DNA from: Martinezella rhizogenes
GTDB taxonomy: Bacteria > Pseudomonadota > Alphaproteobacteria > Rhizobiales > Rhizobiaceae
Direction: 5' to 3'
Assembly: GCF_007002745.1 (NCBI RefSeq)
Contig: NZ_SGNY01000006.1
Coordinates: 1-64,000 of the forward strand
Length of the DNA: 64,000 nt
This document shows positions 51,585 to 61,356 of the stretch, piece after piece; within the stretch, counting starts at the first letter, position 1; every line of letters begins with the position of its first letter. A program made the position numbers and the translations under genes. The notes beneath the pieces were generated by a model, which saw nothing but the letters and a program-made list of their open reading frames with translations, did not search any database and had not been told where the DNA came from.

Positions 51585-52145
51585 ATGCGTTTTTCCTTTC
51601 TCCCCATTGTCATCCTGATGATGCCCATTCTCGAAATTGCCGGCTTCATTATTGTCGGCAAAGCCATAGGCCTCTGGCTGACCCTGGCACTCGTTCTCTT
51701 CACGTCGTTTCTCGGATTGCTCATCCTGCGCCTCGGCGGCATCGGCATGGTGAGAAATCTTCAGGATGCGGGACGCACCGGCGCCCAGCCGGCGGACGAG
51801 CTGGTCAATGGCGCCATGCGGGTCGTTGCCGGGATCCTGCTTATCATCCCCGGTTTCATCACTGACATCCTCGGCCTTCTGCTTCTGTCGACCACGGTGC
51901 GGCGTTTTTTCTGGAAGGCTTTCGGACCGCGTGTCGTCGTGGCGGGTTCGTTCCGCCAATCGGGCCGGCAATCAGGTCATCAGGCCGGTCCACAGCCGGG
52001 AGACTATTCCGGGTTCCGCAATGGTTCGGAACATGCGGGCAATTCGAAAGTGGTTGATCTGGACGAGGAGGAGTTTCACCGTGAAGAGCAGAAGGGCTCT
52101 CCATGGTCGCACAAGCCGGATGATCGCGATCTGCCCAAGCCCTGA
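51585..52145 (+). CDS. fxsA: FxsA family membrane protein
   Basis: A 186-residue inner membrane protein with about three hydrophobic helices (5-27, 29-48 and 74-100; LPIVILMMPILEIAGFIIVG, PGFITDILGLLLL) and a polar, Gln/Gly/Glu-rich C-terminal tail. In E. coli FxsA lessens phage T7 exclusion by F; a general function is not known. It begins after AAGGC and precedes secB by 103 bases. Confidence 0.88.
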   Translation: MRFSFLPIVILMMPILEIAGFIIVGKAIGLWLTLALVLFTSFLGLLILRLGGIGMVRNLQDAGRTGAQPADELVNGAMRVVAGILLIIPGFITDILGLLLLSTTVRRFFWKAFGPRVVVAGSFRQSGRQSGHQAGPQPGDYSGFRNGSEHAGNSKVVDLDEEEFHREEQKGSPWSHKPDDRDLPKP

Positions 52146-52248
52146 TCCACCCCTCAGAACCGATGTAAGGCCCCGATCACGAAGGGTTGTAAGGCTCCGG
52201 TCGAAATGATAGACCGCCATCCACGAATTCACGCCGCGAGGAAACGTA

Positions 52249-52731
52249 ATGACCGCTGAAAATGGTGCACAGGGCGCAGTTAGTCCTTCCCTCAACATTC
52301 TTACCCAGTACATCAAGGATCTTTCCTTTGAAAATCCGGGCGCACCTCGTTCGCTTCAGGCTCGTGACAATGCGCCGGCGATCAACATCAACGTCAATGT
52401 CAACGCAAACCCGATCTCCGGTTCGGATTTCGACGTTGTTCTGTCGCTGAATGCGGAAGCCAAGGATGGTGACAAGGTCCTGTTCGCGGCCGAGCTGGTT
52501 TATGGCGGCGTGTTCCGCATTGCCGGTTTCCCGCAGGAGCACATGCTGCCGGTGCTGTTCATTGAATGCCCCCGCCTGCTGTTCCCCTTCGCCCGCCAGA
52601 TCATTGCGGACGTTACCCGCAACGGTGGTTTCCCTCCGCTGATGATCGACCCGATCGATTTCGCTCAGATGTTCGCCCAGCGCGTTGCCGAAGAGCAGGC
52701 CAGAGCCAAGGTTCAGGCCGTACCGAACTGA
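52249..52731 (+). CDS. secB: Protein-export chaperone SecB
   Basis: A 160-residue tetrameric chaperone that keeps preproteins unfolded and hands them to SecA. Conserved regions include [35 protein letters not shown] and [33 protein letters not shown]. Length and start fit rhizobial SecB. A terminator follows. Confidence 0.97.
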   Translation: MTAENGAQGAVSPSLNILTQYIKDLSFENPGAPRSLQARDNAPAININVNVNANPISGSDFDVVLSLNAEAKDGDKVLFAAELVYGGVFRIAGFPQEHMLPVLFIECPRLLFPFARQIIADVTRNGGFPPLMIDPIDFAQMFAQRVAEEQARAKVQAVPN

Positions 52732-52757
52732 AGCCTTCAACAGCCTTCAAAAAAACA

Positions 52758-52785
52758 AACCCGGGTTCTTCGCCCGGGTTTTTCT
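52758..52785. terminator. Terminator between secB and dnaQ
   Basis: Perfect 8-bp stem AACCCGGG (52758-52765) / CCCGGGTT (52773-52780), then TTTC TTT; T-rich also on the minus strand, so it may serve both convergent genes. Confidence 0.9.
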
Positions 52786-52838
52786 TTGCCTTCATTTTTC
52801 TTTTTCGGCATTCGCAGTTTTTGGGTCTGAGCAGATCT

Positions 52839-53537
52839 TCAATTCTGGTAACGGTTCCAGATCGCCTTGTCGCCCATGCCGAGAACGAGCTTGCCATGGG
52901 CTGCAACCGTCTCCGTATCCAGCCGCGACGCCAATGCCCTCGGCCTCTGTAGCGGCTCGAGTGGCACATCGTCCTCAATGATGACTGCTTCCTGCTTGGC
53001 GGCGGAACCGAAACCGAGGGCCGTCTGACGCCCGCCGATCATTTCGATATAAACTTCTGCAAGCAATTCGGAGTCGAGAAGCGCGCCGTGCTTTGTGCGA
53101 TGGGAATTGTCGATACCGTAACGCCGGCAAAGCGCATCCAGGGAATTCGGTCCCATCGGGTTCTTGCGACGGGCGAGCGAAAGCGTGTCCGTCACCAGAT
53201 CGGCTGCAACTGGCTCAATGCCGAGACGGGCAAATTCCGCATTGATGAAACCCATATCGAATGTCGCATTATGCGCCACCCAGCGGGCACCCTCGAAAAA
53301 ATCGCGGATCTGATCGACGACTTCGGCGAATTTCGGCTTGTCTTTCAAGAAGTCATCGGTGATGCCGTGAACCGCAAGCGCGTCCGGATGAACCTTGCGG
53401 TCTTCCGGGCTGATATAAAGATGCAGCGTCCGGCCGGTCGGAAAATGGTTGATAAGCTCAATGCCGCCGATTTCAATCACACGATCCAGTTTCGATTCAA
53501 GGCCCGTGGTTTCCGTATCGAAAATGATCTCACGCAT
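52839..53537 (-). CDS. dnaQ: DNA polymerase III epsilon subunit DnaQ
   Basis: A 232-residue proofreading 3'-5' exonuclease of the DEDDh type: Asp7 and Glu9 in FDTETTGLE, Asp in HNATFDMGF, and His/Asp in [18 protein letters not shown]. The C-terminal tail would bind the polymerase alpha subunit. It overlaps the coaE end by eight bases, forming the minus-strand run ppsR-maf-aroE-coaE-dnaQ that leads from the origin. Confidence 0.96.
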   Translation of the reverse strand: MREIIFDTETTGLESKLDRVIEIGGIELINHFPTGRTLHLYISPEDRKVHPDALAVHGITDDFLKDKPKFAEVVDQIRDFFEGARWVAHNATFDMGFINAEFARLGIEPVAADLVTDTLSLARRKNPMGPNSLDALCRRYGIDNSHRTKHGALLDSELLAEVYIEMIGGRQTALGFGSAAKQEAVIIEDDVPLEPLQRPRALASRLDTETVAAHGKLVLGMGDKAIWNRYQN

Positions 53538-54135
53538 TATTCTCTCCGTGACCCGTCTTGGCCAATCTCTGCAATATTCCTCTTACCTGATCCCGTGCCG
53601 CTTCGACACCATTTCCGCTATCGATGACGAAATCGGCGCGCTGGCGTTTTTCGGCGTCTGGCATCTGCCGGGCCAAGATCATTTCAAATTTCTCTTGCGT
53701 CATGCCGGGCCGGGATAAAACCCGCTGCCGTTGAATATCCGGCGCGCAGCTCACCACCACTATCTTATCGACACGCTTCTCCGCCCCGGTTTCAAACAGC
53801 AGTGGAATATCGAGAAGGGCGAACTGGCGACCATCTTCCCTCACCTCCGCCAGAAAGGCTTCCTGGCTTTCACGGACCAGCGGGTGGACAATCGCTTCGA
53901 GTCTGCTGAAATTAGCCGGATTCCCGCGCAGAACTTCAGCGAGTTTCTGCCGATCCACAGCGCCGGAAATGCTGGTACCGGGAAAGGCCGCTTCAATCAG
54001 CGGAACCGCTTGTCCACGATAAAGCGCGTGTACGACCTCGTCCGAATCCAGAACCGGAACGCCTTCTTCGGCAAACAGCTTCGCCGTCGTCGTTTTCCCC
54101 ATTCCTATCGAGCCGGTGAGACCGATGACGATCAT
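53530..54135 (-). CDS. coaE: Dephospho-CoA kinase CoaE
   Basis: A 201-residue P-loop kinase carrying out the last step of coenzyme A synthesis. Walker A is [13 protein letters not shown], then [10 protein letters not shown] and [14 protein letters not shown] 54135 shares its first base with the aroE TGA stop; a TTG one codon earlier is an alternative start. Confidence 0.95.
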   Translation of the reverse strand: MIVIGLTGSIGMGKTTTAKLFAEEGVPVLDSDEVVHALYRGQAVPLIEAAFPGTSISGAVDRQKLAEVLRGNPANFSRLEAIVHPLVRESQEAFLAEVREDGRQFALLDIPLLFETGAEKRVDKIVVVSCAPDIQRQRVLSRPGMTQEKFEMILARQMPDAEKRQRADFVIDSGNGVEAARDQVRGILQRLAKTGHGENNA

Positions 54136-54995
54136 CAATGTTTCTCCATGTCCGCAATGATCAGGGAGCGGAGAGTTTCATCGACTTGCGGCATTTCACC
54201 GAACCATCGCTGGAAGCCGGGTTTTGCCTGGTGAAGCAGCATGCCGAGCCCATCCACCGTTGTTATGCCCTGCGCTTCCGCCATCTTCAGAATTGGTGTT
54301 TTCAACGGTACATAGATGATATCAGTCACGACGGCGTTGGTGGCGAGTGGCGAAAAATCGAATTCAGGCGCTTCGGTGCCGTCCATGCCGAGCGATGTCG
54401 TATTCACGAAAAGCCTGGCACCCCGCATGACTTCATGAAGTGCCGCCTGCGGGTGCGAAAAAACCCGGGGGCCAAAACGGTCGGCCAGTTCCCGCGCGCG
54501 CTCAACTGTGCGATTCAGGACGTGGATTTCGGCAATGCCCCGATCGCGCAGGGACTGAATGACCGCCCGGCTCGCACCGCCGGCTCCCAAAACCACCGCA
54601 CGGTCGGTCTTGTCCCAGCCGGGATGGCGCTCATCGAGATTGGCGACAAAACCATAACCATCCGTATTGGTGGCGTGGAGCTTACCTTCTTCCACCCAGA
54701 TGGTGTTGGCGGCACCCAGTTCTTCCGCCAGAGCATCGGGGCTGTCGGCTAAGTTATAAGCCGCTTCCTTGTGCGGAATGGTGACGTTGCCTCCAACCGC
54801 CGTACCCGGTTTGGCTTCCTTAAGTGTGGCAATGAAATTCGGAAAATCGTCCGGAGAAACTTCCACAGCCCTATAGGACCCGGCAATGCCGAATTTCTTT
54901 AGCCAGTAGGAATGAATGATCGGTGAGCGCGAATGCTTGATCGGGTAACCCGCGACGAAGGCGTTTATGGTTAATGTTTCACGTGAATCAGCCAT
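54135..54995 (-). CDS. aroE: Shikimate dehydrogenase AroE
   Basis: A 286-residue NADPH-dependent enzyme reducing 3-dehydroshikimate. Substrate site [17 protein letters not shown], catalytic Lys in [13 protein letters not shown], Asp in NTDGYGF and nucleotide loop [14 protein letters not shown] are present. ATG 54995 (MADSRETL) is chosen by homology. Codons 2-7 contain a parS-like site (54975-54990). The start overlaps the maf end by eight bases. Confidence 0.95.
   Translation of the reverse strand: MADSRETLTINAFVAGYPIKHSRSPIIHSYWLKKFGIAGSYRAVEVSPDDFPNFIATLKEAKPGTAVGGNVTIPHKEAAYNLADSPDALAEELGAANTIWVEEGKLHATNTDGYGFVANLDERHPGWDKTDRAVVLGAGGASRAVIQSLRDRGIAEIHVLNRTVERARELADRFGPRVFSHPQAALHEVMRGARLFVNTTSLGMDGTEAPEFDFSPLATNAVVTDIIYVPLKTPILKMAEAQGITTVDGLGMLLHQAKPGFQRWFGEMPQVDETLRSLIIADMEKH
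54975..54990. other. parS-like site inside the aroE 5' end
   Basis: TGTTTCACGTGAATCA on the plus strand, one mismatch to parS. On the coding strand it provides codons for Asp-Ser-Arg-Glu-Thr at AroE residues 3-7. About 1.6 kb left of the origin interval. Confidence 0.75.
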
Positions 54996-55587
54996 CGATG
55001 ACATCCATCTCGCGCAGTTTCGATAAAAGTGGCAAAAGCGGCAGGCCAAGAATCGTGAAATAATCCCCCTCGATGGAGGTGAATAGCTGGATTCCCTCCC
55101 CTTCGAGCTGGTAGGCGCCGACGCTGGTCAGGGCTCTGTCACCCACCCGCTGCAAATGACGGGAGACAAATTCGGCGGTCAAAATCCGCACGGCAAGTTC
55201 CGCGCTGGAGACCGTCTGCCATATCACCTCACCGCCATGAACGAGAACAGCAGCACTGTTCAGCCGATGAACCTTACCTGACAATGACAGCAGATGGGCT
55301 TCGGCCTCCGCCATGGTTTTCGGCTTATGATAGACACGGGTCCCGAGCGCCATGGTCTGGTCACATCCAAGAACCAGCGCCGCCGGATGCAGCCTGCCGA
55401 CTGCAAGGGCCTTTGCCTTTGCCAGTTCCAGCGCGACCTCTTCCGGGTTCGCACCGTCTCGTTCCAGCTGCTCATCAAGCGCACGCTCATCAATATCCGC
55501 GGGTATTGCAGAAAATGTCAGCCCCGCATTGCGCATCAGCATCTGGCGGGATGCACTGGACGAGGCGAGGATCAACTCTTGTTTCAT
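54988..55587 (-). CDS. maf: Maf family nucleotide pyrophosphatase
   Basis: A 199-residue Maf/HAM1-type protein that hydrolyses non-canonical nucleoside triphosphates. Motifs are [39 protein letters not shown] and [15 protein letters not shown]. The subfamily (7-methyl-GTP or dTTP/UTP pyrophosphatase) cannot be fixed by eye. ATG 55587 ([11 protein letters not shown]) follows GGAGCAG; upstream open frame is not family-like. Confidence 0.92.
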   Translation of the reverse strand: MKQELILASSSASRQMLMRNAGLTFSAIPADIDERALDEQLERDGANPEEVALELAKAKALAVGRLHPAALVLGCDQTMALGTRVYHKPKTMAEAEAHLLSLSGKVHRLNSAAVLVHGGEVIWQTVSSAELAVRILTAEFVSRHLQRVGDRALTSVGAYQLEGEGIQLFTSIEGDYFTILGLPLLPLLSKLREMDVIDG

Positions 55588-55618
55588 CGACTGTCTGCTC
55601 CGAATGGTGAGATTCGGA

Positions 55619-56440
55619 TTATCGTGTCCTTTGGCGAAGGGCAAGGATGGCAGCGGCCGTTTCCTCAATGGAACGGCGTGTGACATCGATCAGCGGCCAA
55701 TTGTTGCGGGCGCAGAGCGAACGGGCATATTTCAGCTCTTCCATGATGGTGGCGCGATCCGTGTAGCGGCCGCTGTCAAATCCGCCCGTCACACCGAGTT
55801 CGCGGTTCTCGCGCACCTGCGATATGCGGTCTGACGTCGCGACAAGACCAACGATCAGCGGGCGGGTGGCTGCATAGAGGCTATCGGGCAGGGGCACATT
55901 GGGAACAACAGGTATATTCGCGGTCTTTATTCCCCGGTTGGCGAGGTAGATGCTGGTTGGAGTTTTTGACGTCCGGCTGATGCCGATGATGACGATATCG
56001 GCCTCATCATAGGTTTCCGGCATTTGCCCGTCATCATGATCCATGGCGAAATTGAGCGCTTCGATCCGCGCAAAATAATCGGCATTCAACGCATGCTGCG
56101 CCCCCACCCGTCGTCGCGATGGCGCACCGAGATAGGTCTGGAAAATGCCGATGATCGGTTCAAGGACATTAACGCAGGGAACGCCGATCGCATGGCAGCG
56201 CAGATCCAGGAACTCGGCCAGCTGCTGGTCGACGATGGTATAAAGAACGATGCCCGGTTCCTTGTCGATGAGATCCACGACCTGGCCGAGCTGTTTCTGG
56301 TTCCTGATCATTGGATAAACATGTTCCACCGGCATTGATGCATGGAACTGGGCCGAGACGGCGCGACCCGCCGACATGAGAGTCTCTCCCGTTGAGTCCG
56401 AAATCAGGTGCAGATGGAAGAAGCTTTTTTTGTTCTCCAC
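55619..56440 (-). CDS. Pyruvate, phosphate dikinase regulatory protein (PPSR/DUF299 kinase-phosphorylase)
   Basis: A 273-residue bifunctional regulator of the DUF299 family that switches PPDK or PEP synthase activity by ADP-dependent phosphorylation and Pi-dependent removal. Signature: [13 protein letters not shown] at the N-terminus, and the P-loop-like [18 protein letters not shown]. The start is GTG 56440 with GGGAG 9-10 bases upstream; 37 further open codons lie in the origin interval and are rejected. This gene next to the hemE-side origin is the arrangement described for Caulobacter and Rickettsia (RP001). Confidence 0.92.
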   Translation of the reverse strand: MENKKSFFHLHLISDSTGETLMSAGRAVSAQFHASMPVEHVYPMIRNQKQLGQVVDLIDKEPGIVLYTIVDQQLAEFLDLRCHAIGVPCVNVLEPIIGIFQTYLGAPSRRRVGAQHALNADYFARIEALNFAMDHDDGQMPETYDEADIVIIGISRTSKTPTSIYLANRGIKTANIPVVPNVPLPDSLYAATRPLIVGLVATSDRISQVRENRELGVTGGFDSGRYTDRATIMEELKYARSLCARNNWPLIDVTRRSIEETAAAILALRQRTR

Positions 56441-56848
56441 GCTGTTTTTCTCCCGCTGTTGATAAACCGGGACAAACTTCAAAATTGTCCTGAGGGCCGA
56501 GCCGCGACGTGAATAAGGTGGTGTTTTTCCACAATCCGCAAGTGGCTGCAATCCTGCCCGGCGTGCCTGTGAATTACTGGAAGAATGTAAAACTGTTCAA
56601 ACTTTTCCCCAGATTATCCACAGATGGGATGATTTCGGTTGGAAATCTAAAGTACTGAAATTATTCTGAAAATATCTGTTTTCCCATTTAGCTCGCGATG
56701 CTGCGCCGAGCAATATCCGCTGGTGGTCATCAAACCCTGCCGCTGCGGCATTTCGACTGGAATGATTTTAATCCTTGCTACCCACAGACTCTAAGAAATA
56801 GAAAATCTTTTAAATCTCTTTGATTTTATTTTTTAGAAGTTGGGTGCC
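56441..56848. other. Putative chromosomal replication origin oriC (ppsR-hemE interval)
   Basis: A 408-base gap without genes. It holds DnaA-box-like sequences: one perfect TTATCCACA at 56614-56622; TTTTCCACA at 56525-56533 (one mismatch); TTATCAACA on the minus strand at 56457-56465 (one mismatch); and CTACCCACA at 56778-56786 (two mismatches). A block rich in A and T spans roughly 56761-56836 beside hemE and could be the unwinding element; a second AT-rich patch is at about 56641-56690. Gene direction changes here, minus on the left and plus on the right. The hemE-side location agrees with origins mapped in Caulobacter and Sinorhizobium. Confidence 0.82.
56614..56622 (+). promoter_or_regulatory. 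Perfect DnaA box
   Basis: TTATCCACA, exact match to the high-affinity DnaA consensus, in the middle of the putative origin. Confidence 0.85.
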
Positions 56849-57883
56849 ATGAGCGAACGCAAGGTAATGATGGTGTTGAACGGGCAGACGGTCACACCGC
56901 CACCCATATGGCTGATGCGTCAGGCGGGACGCTATCTTCCGGAGTACAGGGAAACGCGAAAGAGCGCGGGAAGTTTCCTTGATCTCTGTTATAATCCCGA
57001 GCTGGCAACTGAAGTGACCCTTCAGCCCATTCGCCGGTTCGGGCTTGATGCCGCCATTCTCTTTTCCGATATCCTGGTGATACCGGATGCGCTTCATCGC
57101 AATGTATCCTTCAGCGAAGGAAAGGGTCCGGCCATGGATCCGATCGATGTACGCGGCATCGAGAAGCTGGATTCGACGGATGTGATGGCGCATCTTGCGC
57201 CCGTTTTCGAAACCGTTTCGCGTCTGCGCACGACGTTGCCGGATGAAACGACGCTTCTTGGCTTCTGCGGTGCGCCCTGGACAGTTGCGACCTATATGAT
57301 CGCCGGCCATGGGACACCGGATCAGGCGCCAGCGCGGCTGTTCGGGTATCAGGAACCCGCAGCCATGGAAAAGCTGCTGGCTTTTCTTGCCGATGTTTCC
57401 GCCGATTATCTGGTGGCGCAGATCGATGCCGGTGCTGATGCGGTGCAGATTTTCGATTCCTGGGCCGGCGTGCTCGGTGAAAAGGAATTCGAGGAATATG
57501 CCGTAAAGCCGGTTGCCCGTATTATCGCATCGGTGCGTGCTCGCCGGCCCTCAGCAAAGATCATCGCTTTCGCCAAGGGTGCCGGTTATCTTCTCAAGGA
57601 TTATCGTCGTAAAACGGGCGCAGATGCCATCGGGCTCGACTGGTCTGTGCCGTTGACCTTCGCCCGGGACTTGCAGAAGGAAGGCCCTGTACAGGGCAAT
57701 CTGGACCCGATGCTGATGGTGGCGGGCGGCAGGGCGTTGCAGGATGGCATCGATGCGGTGCTGCAGGCGCTCGGACAGGGCCCACTGATTTTCAATCTCG
57801 GCCATGGCATCACGCCGCAGGCTGACCCGGAAAACGTTGCAAGACTGGTGCAGCGGGTGCGTGCTGGCGGAGCCGCAGTATGA
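56849..57883 (+). CDS. hemE: Uroporphyrinogen decarboxylase HemE
   Basis: A 344-residue enzyme decarboxylating uroporphyrinogen III to coproporphyrinogen III in haem synthesis. Signatures [20 protein letters not shown] (two parts) and [13 protein letters not shown] are intact, with [13 protein letters not shown] and FNLGHGI. ATG 56849 is used; TTG 56840 in frame would add three residues. It overlaps hemJ by four bases (ATGA). Confidence 0.97.
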   Translation: MSERKVMMVLNGQTVTPPPIWLMRQAGRYLPEYRETRKSAGSFLDLCYNPELATEVTLQPIRRFGLDAAILFSDILVIPDALHRNVSFSEGKGPAMDPIDVRGIEKLDSTDVMAHLAPVFETVSRLRTTLPDETTLLGFCGAPWTVATYMIAGHGTPDQAPARLFGYQEPAAMEKLLAFLADVSADYLVAQIDAGADAVQIFDSWAGVLGEKEFEEYAVKPVARIIASVRARRPSAKIIAFAKGAGYLLKDYRRKTGADAIGLDWSVPLTFARDLQKEGPVQGNLDPMLMVAGGRALQDGIDAVLQALGQGPLIFNLGHGITPQADPENVARLVQRVRAGGAAV

Positions 57884-58425
57884 GCGAGGAGAAACAGACC
57901 TCCGCCCGCTCCGGAAACAGGGCAGCCCTGCGGGCTGGTATCGCACTCGGTGTCTTTGCGGTTTTTGTTGCGCTGTTGTTTTACGCCGATCCAGCCGATC
58001 TCTATCTCTGGATCAAGGCGCTGCATATTATCGCGGTCATTTCCTGGATGGCGGCGATTTTTTATCTGCCGCGGCTCTTCATCTATCATACCGACGCGCC
58101 CGCCGGTTCGCAGCAATCCGAAACCTTCAAGGTGATGGAGCAGCGCTTGATCAAGGTGATCATGAACCCGGCAATGATGATAAGCTGGATATTGGGGCTC
58201 TATCTGGGATGGTCGGTTTACGGTTTTTCCGGCGGCTGGTTACACGCGAAAATCGGGCTGGTCGTGCTTCTAACAGCCACTCACGTTTATTTCACCCGCA
58301 GCGCCAGACGTTTCGCGAGGGATGAAAACACCCGACCTGCCCGTCACTGGCGGTTGATGAACGAGGTTCCAACCGTGCTGATGATCCTCATTGTCATACT
58401 TGTGGTTGTGAAACCGTTTGGTTAA
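57880..58425 (+). CDS. hemJ: Protoporphyrinogen oxidase HemJ
   Basis: A 181-residue inner membrane protein with four to five hydrophobic helices. The haem-ligand type His lies in [23 protein letters not shown], and the conserved Lys in [12 protein letters not shown], both hallmarks of HemJ, which oxidises protoporphyrinogen IX. The four-base overlap with hemE and shared pathway support the call. The first 15 residues are polar. Confidence 0.93.
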   Translation: MSEEKQTSARSGNRAALRAGIALGVFAVFVALLFYADPADLYLWIKALHIIAVISWMAAIFYLPRLFIYHTDAPAGSQQSETFKVMEQRLIKVIMNPAMMISWILGLYLGWSVYGFSGGWLHAKIGLVVLLTATHVYFTRSARRFARDENTRPARHWRLMNEVPTVLMILIVILVVVKPFG

Positions 58426-58611
58426 AGGGCTTTCACGATAAATTTCGCGGAATTCGTGCTTTCCTCTTGCAGCGGCCGTATTCAGTCGCTATTTTCAGGC
58501 CACTCATCTTCGTGGCATGTGAATTACTCAGTCATCTGCGGCATTTCCCACAGCATCTGATTCGCGAACACGCCCTCCCCCGACATTACATTATTAGACG
58601 GTCTTCCCTTC

Positions 58612-59877
58612 ATGGCTGAAATGAAGCTTCAGGAACTTAAGAGCAAATCGCCTACCGACTTGCTGACTTTTGCCGAATCCCTGGAAGTTGAAAATGCGAG
58701 CACCATGCGCAAGCAGGAGCTTATGTTCGCAATCCTCAAGGTTCTCGCGAGCCAGGACATCGAAATCATCGGCGAAGGTGTCGTTGAAGTCCTGCAGGAT
58801 GGTTTCGGGTTCCTGCGATCCGCAAACGCAAACTACTTGCCCGGTCCGGACGATATTTATATTTCCCCCTCGCAAATCCGCCGCTTCTCTTTGAAGACCG
58901 GTGACACTGTCGAGGGACCGATCCGTGGTCCCAAGGAAGGCGAACGTTATTTCGCGCTTCTGAAGGTGAACACGATCAATTTCGACGATCCGGAAAAGAT
59001 TCGTCACAAGGTTCACTTCGACAACCTTACGCCGCTCTACCCGAATGAGCGCTTCAAGATGGAACTGGATGTCCCGACATCGAAGGATCTGTCGTCGCGC
59101 GTGATCGATCTCGTCGCACCGCTCGGCAAGGGCCAGCGTGGTTTGATCGTCGCGCCGCCGCGTACCGGTAAAACGGTTCTGCTGCAGAACATCGCGCACT
59201 CCATCACGGCGAACCATCCGGAATGTTATCTGATCGTTCTCCTGATCGACGAACGCCCGGAAGAAGTCACCGACATGCAGCGCTCGGTTAAGGGCGAGGT
59301 TGTTTCCTCCACCTTCGACGAACCGGCTGTCCGTCACGTCCAGGTCGCTGAAATGGTCATCGAAAAGGCGAAGCGTCTTGTCGAACATGGCCGTGACGTT
59401 GTGATCCTGCTCGACTCCATTACCCGTCTCGGCCGCGCCTATAACACTGTTGTTCCCTCTTCCGGCAAGGTTCTGACCGGCGGTGTGGACGCCAACGCCC
59501 TGCAGCGCCCAAAGCGCTTCTTCGGCGCTGCGCGTAACATCGAAGAAGGCGGTTCGCTGACGATCATCGCAACGGCGCTCATCGACACGGGCAGCCGTAT
59601 GGATGAAGTGATCTTCGAAGAGTTCAAGGGTACCGGCAACTCGGAAATCGTGCTTGATCGCAAGGTTGCCGACAAGCGTATCTTCCCGGCGCTGGATATT
59701 CTCAAATCCGGTACCCGTAAGGAAGACCTGCTGGTGCCACGTCAGGACCTGCAGAAGATCTTTGTTCTGCGTCGTATTCTCGCGCCGATGGGAACGATGG
59801 ATGCCATCGAGTTCCTGATCGACAAGCTGAAGCAGACCAAGAACAATTCCGATTTCTTCGAATCGATGAATACCTGA
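58612..59877 (+). CDS. rho: Transcription termination factor Rho
   Basis: A 421-residue hexameric RNA helicase ending transcription. The RNA-binding domain includes [22 protein letters not shown]; the Walker A is [11 protein letters not shown], Walker [17 protein letters not shown], and the Q/R loops are conserved. The 186-base leader before it shows no structure I can support, though rho genes are often autoregulated there. Confidence 0.98.
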   Translation: MAEMKLQELKSKSPTDLLTFAESLEVENASTMRKQELMFAILKVLASQDIEIIGEGVVEVLQDGFGFLRSANANYLPGPDDIYISPSQIRRFSLKTGDTVEGPIRGPKEGERYFALLKVNTINFDDPEKIRHKVHFDNLTPLYPNERFKMELDVPTSKDLSSRVIDLVAPLGKGQRGLIVAPPRTGKTVLLQNIAHSITANHPECYLIVLLIDERPEEVTDMQRSVKGEVVSSTFDEPAVRHVQVAEMVIEKAKRLVEHGRDVVILLDSITRLGRAYNTVVPSSGKVLTGGVDANALQRPKRFFGAARNIEEGGSLTIIATALIDTGSRMDEVIFEEFKGTGNSEIVLDRKVADKRIFPALDILKSGTRKEDLLVPRQDLQKIFVLRRILAPMGTMDAIEFLIDKLKQTKNNSDFFESMNT

Positions 59878-59910
59878 TCCGGAGTTTAGCCGGATTCATC
59901 TAAAAACCTT

Positions 59911-59941
59911 GAAGCCGCGTCCGTTTGTTCGGATGCGGCTT
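59911..59941 (+). terminator. Hairpin terminator after rho
   Basis: AAGCCGCGTCCG (59912-59923) and CGGATGCGGCTT (59930-59941) pair over 12 positions with one G-U. A T-run is only loose (TGACTGTTTT), so efficiency is uncertain. Confidence 0.6.
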
Positions 59942-59965
59942 GACTGTTTTAAACCGAGGTGAGTG

Positions 59966-61294
59966 ATGCCAGCTTCCGCCGATACGATCTATGCGCTTTC
60001 AAGCGGCGCTCTGCCGGCGGGCGTTGCCGTGATCAGGGTCAGTGGTCCCCAAGCATTCCTGGCTATAACGACGCTGACAGGTCGAGAAATCCCGTCACCA
60101 AGGCGGGCTGTTTTGAGTTCGATTCGGGATCGAAACGATGAAATCATTGATCAGACACTGATCCTCGCTTTTCCTGCGCCAAATTCCTTCACGGGTGAAA
60201 ACTGCGTCGAGATACACAGCCATGGTAGCCGCGCGGTGCTCGCCTCAGTTTTTGCCGAGCTGGAGAATCTGGAGGGGTTTCGTCCTGCGGATGCCGGTGA
60301 ATTTTCCCGCCGCGCTTTTGAAAACGGCAAGATGGACCTTCTCGAAGTCGAAGGGCTGGCCGACCTGCTACAGGCGGAAACCGAAATGCAGCGGCGTCTT
60401 GCAGTGGAACAGAGCACCGGAAAGCTTTCCGCGCTCTACGATGGCTGGGCAGGTCGCTTAACGCGTGCCCGCGCCTTGATTGAAGCGGAGCTGGACTTCG
60501 CCGATGAAGACGATGTACCGGACTCGGTCGCAACTCAGGTGTGGGAGGCGATGTCGCAGTTGCGGGGGGAGATCGCCGATCATCTTCGCCAGGGTAATGG
60601 TGGCGAAATTATCCGTGATGGGTTTAAGATCGCATTGGTGGGTGAGCCGAACGCCGGTAAATCTACCTTGCTTAACGCTCTAAGCGGTCGTGACGTTGCG
60701 ATCGTCACCGATATAGCGGGCACGACGCGGGACGTTCTGAGTGTTGATATTGATCTGGATGGTTACCTTGTCCGGATATTCGACACGGCGGGCATTCGAG
60801 AGACCGAGGATGTCGTCGAAAAGGAGGGCGTGCGGCGAGCGAAATTAACAGCTGAGAATGCGGATCTCATTTTGCTGCTTCAGGACAATGATTCGCTCCC
60901 GAAACAATCCTTCATTTCATTTGGTAATACTCGTCACCTCTATCTGCGCACGAAGTCGGCTCTCTCTACAGATTCCGCAGAAAATGCCTTTGACCTTTCT
61001 ATCTCTGCCAAAGAGGGACATGGGCTGGATGAATTGCGAGCGGTGATCAACCAGGAGATCAGGAACAGGGTTGGTGCTGGCCAGACGCTGGTTCCAGCCC
61101 GCGCCCGTCACAAAAAACGGCTTGAAGAGACGCTGAACTATGTTAGTGATGCGCTGGAGTCCGAAGCCATGGACCTTGCGATAAGGTCAGAATATTTACG
61201 GCTTGCGGCGACATCGCTTGGGCGCATAACCGGCCGTGTCGATGTGGAAGATTTGCTAGGCGTAATCTTCTCGGAATTCTGCATAGGAAAATGA
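59966..61294 (+). CDS. mnmE: tRNA modification GTPase MnmE
   Basis: A 442-residue GTPase working with MnmG on the wobble uridine of some tRNAs. The N-terminal formyl-THF domain (TIYALSSGALPAGVAVIRVSG region) and the C-terminal CIGK are intact. G domain: G1 GEPNAGKST, G2 DIAGTTRD, G3 DTAGIRE. The G4 motif, normally NKxD, reads TKSA here (LYLRTKSALS). ATG 59966 follows GAGG; a GTG three bases upstream is possible. Confidence 0.96.
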   Translation: MPASADTIYALSSGALPAGVAVIRVSGPQAFLAITTLTGREIPSPRRAVLSSIRDRNDEIIDQTLILAFPAPNSFTGENCVEIHSHGSRAVLASVFAELENLEGFRPADAGEFSRRAFENGKMDLLEVEGLADLLQAETEMQRRLAVEQSTGKLSALYDGWAGRLTRARALIEAELDFADEDDVPDSVATQVWEAMSQLRGEIADHLRQGNGGEIIRDGFKIALVGEPNAGKSTLLNALSGRDVAIVTDIAGTTRDVLSVDIDLDGYLVRIFDTAGIRETEDVVEKEGVRRAKLTAENADLILLLQDNDSLPKQSFISFGNTRHLYLRTKSALSTDSAENAFDLSISAKEGHGLDELRAVINQEIRNRVGAGQTLVPARARHKKRLEETLNYVSDALESEAMDLAIRSEYLRLAATSLGRITGRVDVEDLLGVIFSEFCIGK

Positions 61295-61307
61295 TTCACG
61301 TGAAACA
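61292..61307. other. parS-like site between mnmE and mnmG
   Basis: TGATTCACGTGAAACA, one mismatch to parS, overlapping the mnmE TGA stop. It is the exact reverse complement of the site at 54975-54990. About 4.7 kb right of the origin interval. Confidence 0.75.
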
Positions 61308-61356
61308 TTGGCTCCCGCGGTGGCTATGTGGATGATTTAGGATAAGGCGCAGGGAC

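Noticed and set aside
61327-61335. DnaA-box-like TGTGGATGA between mnmE and mnmG
   Set aside because: Single isolated site with one mismatch; not clustered. Origins at mnmG (gidA) occur in other groups, but the hemE interval has far better support.
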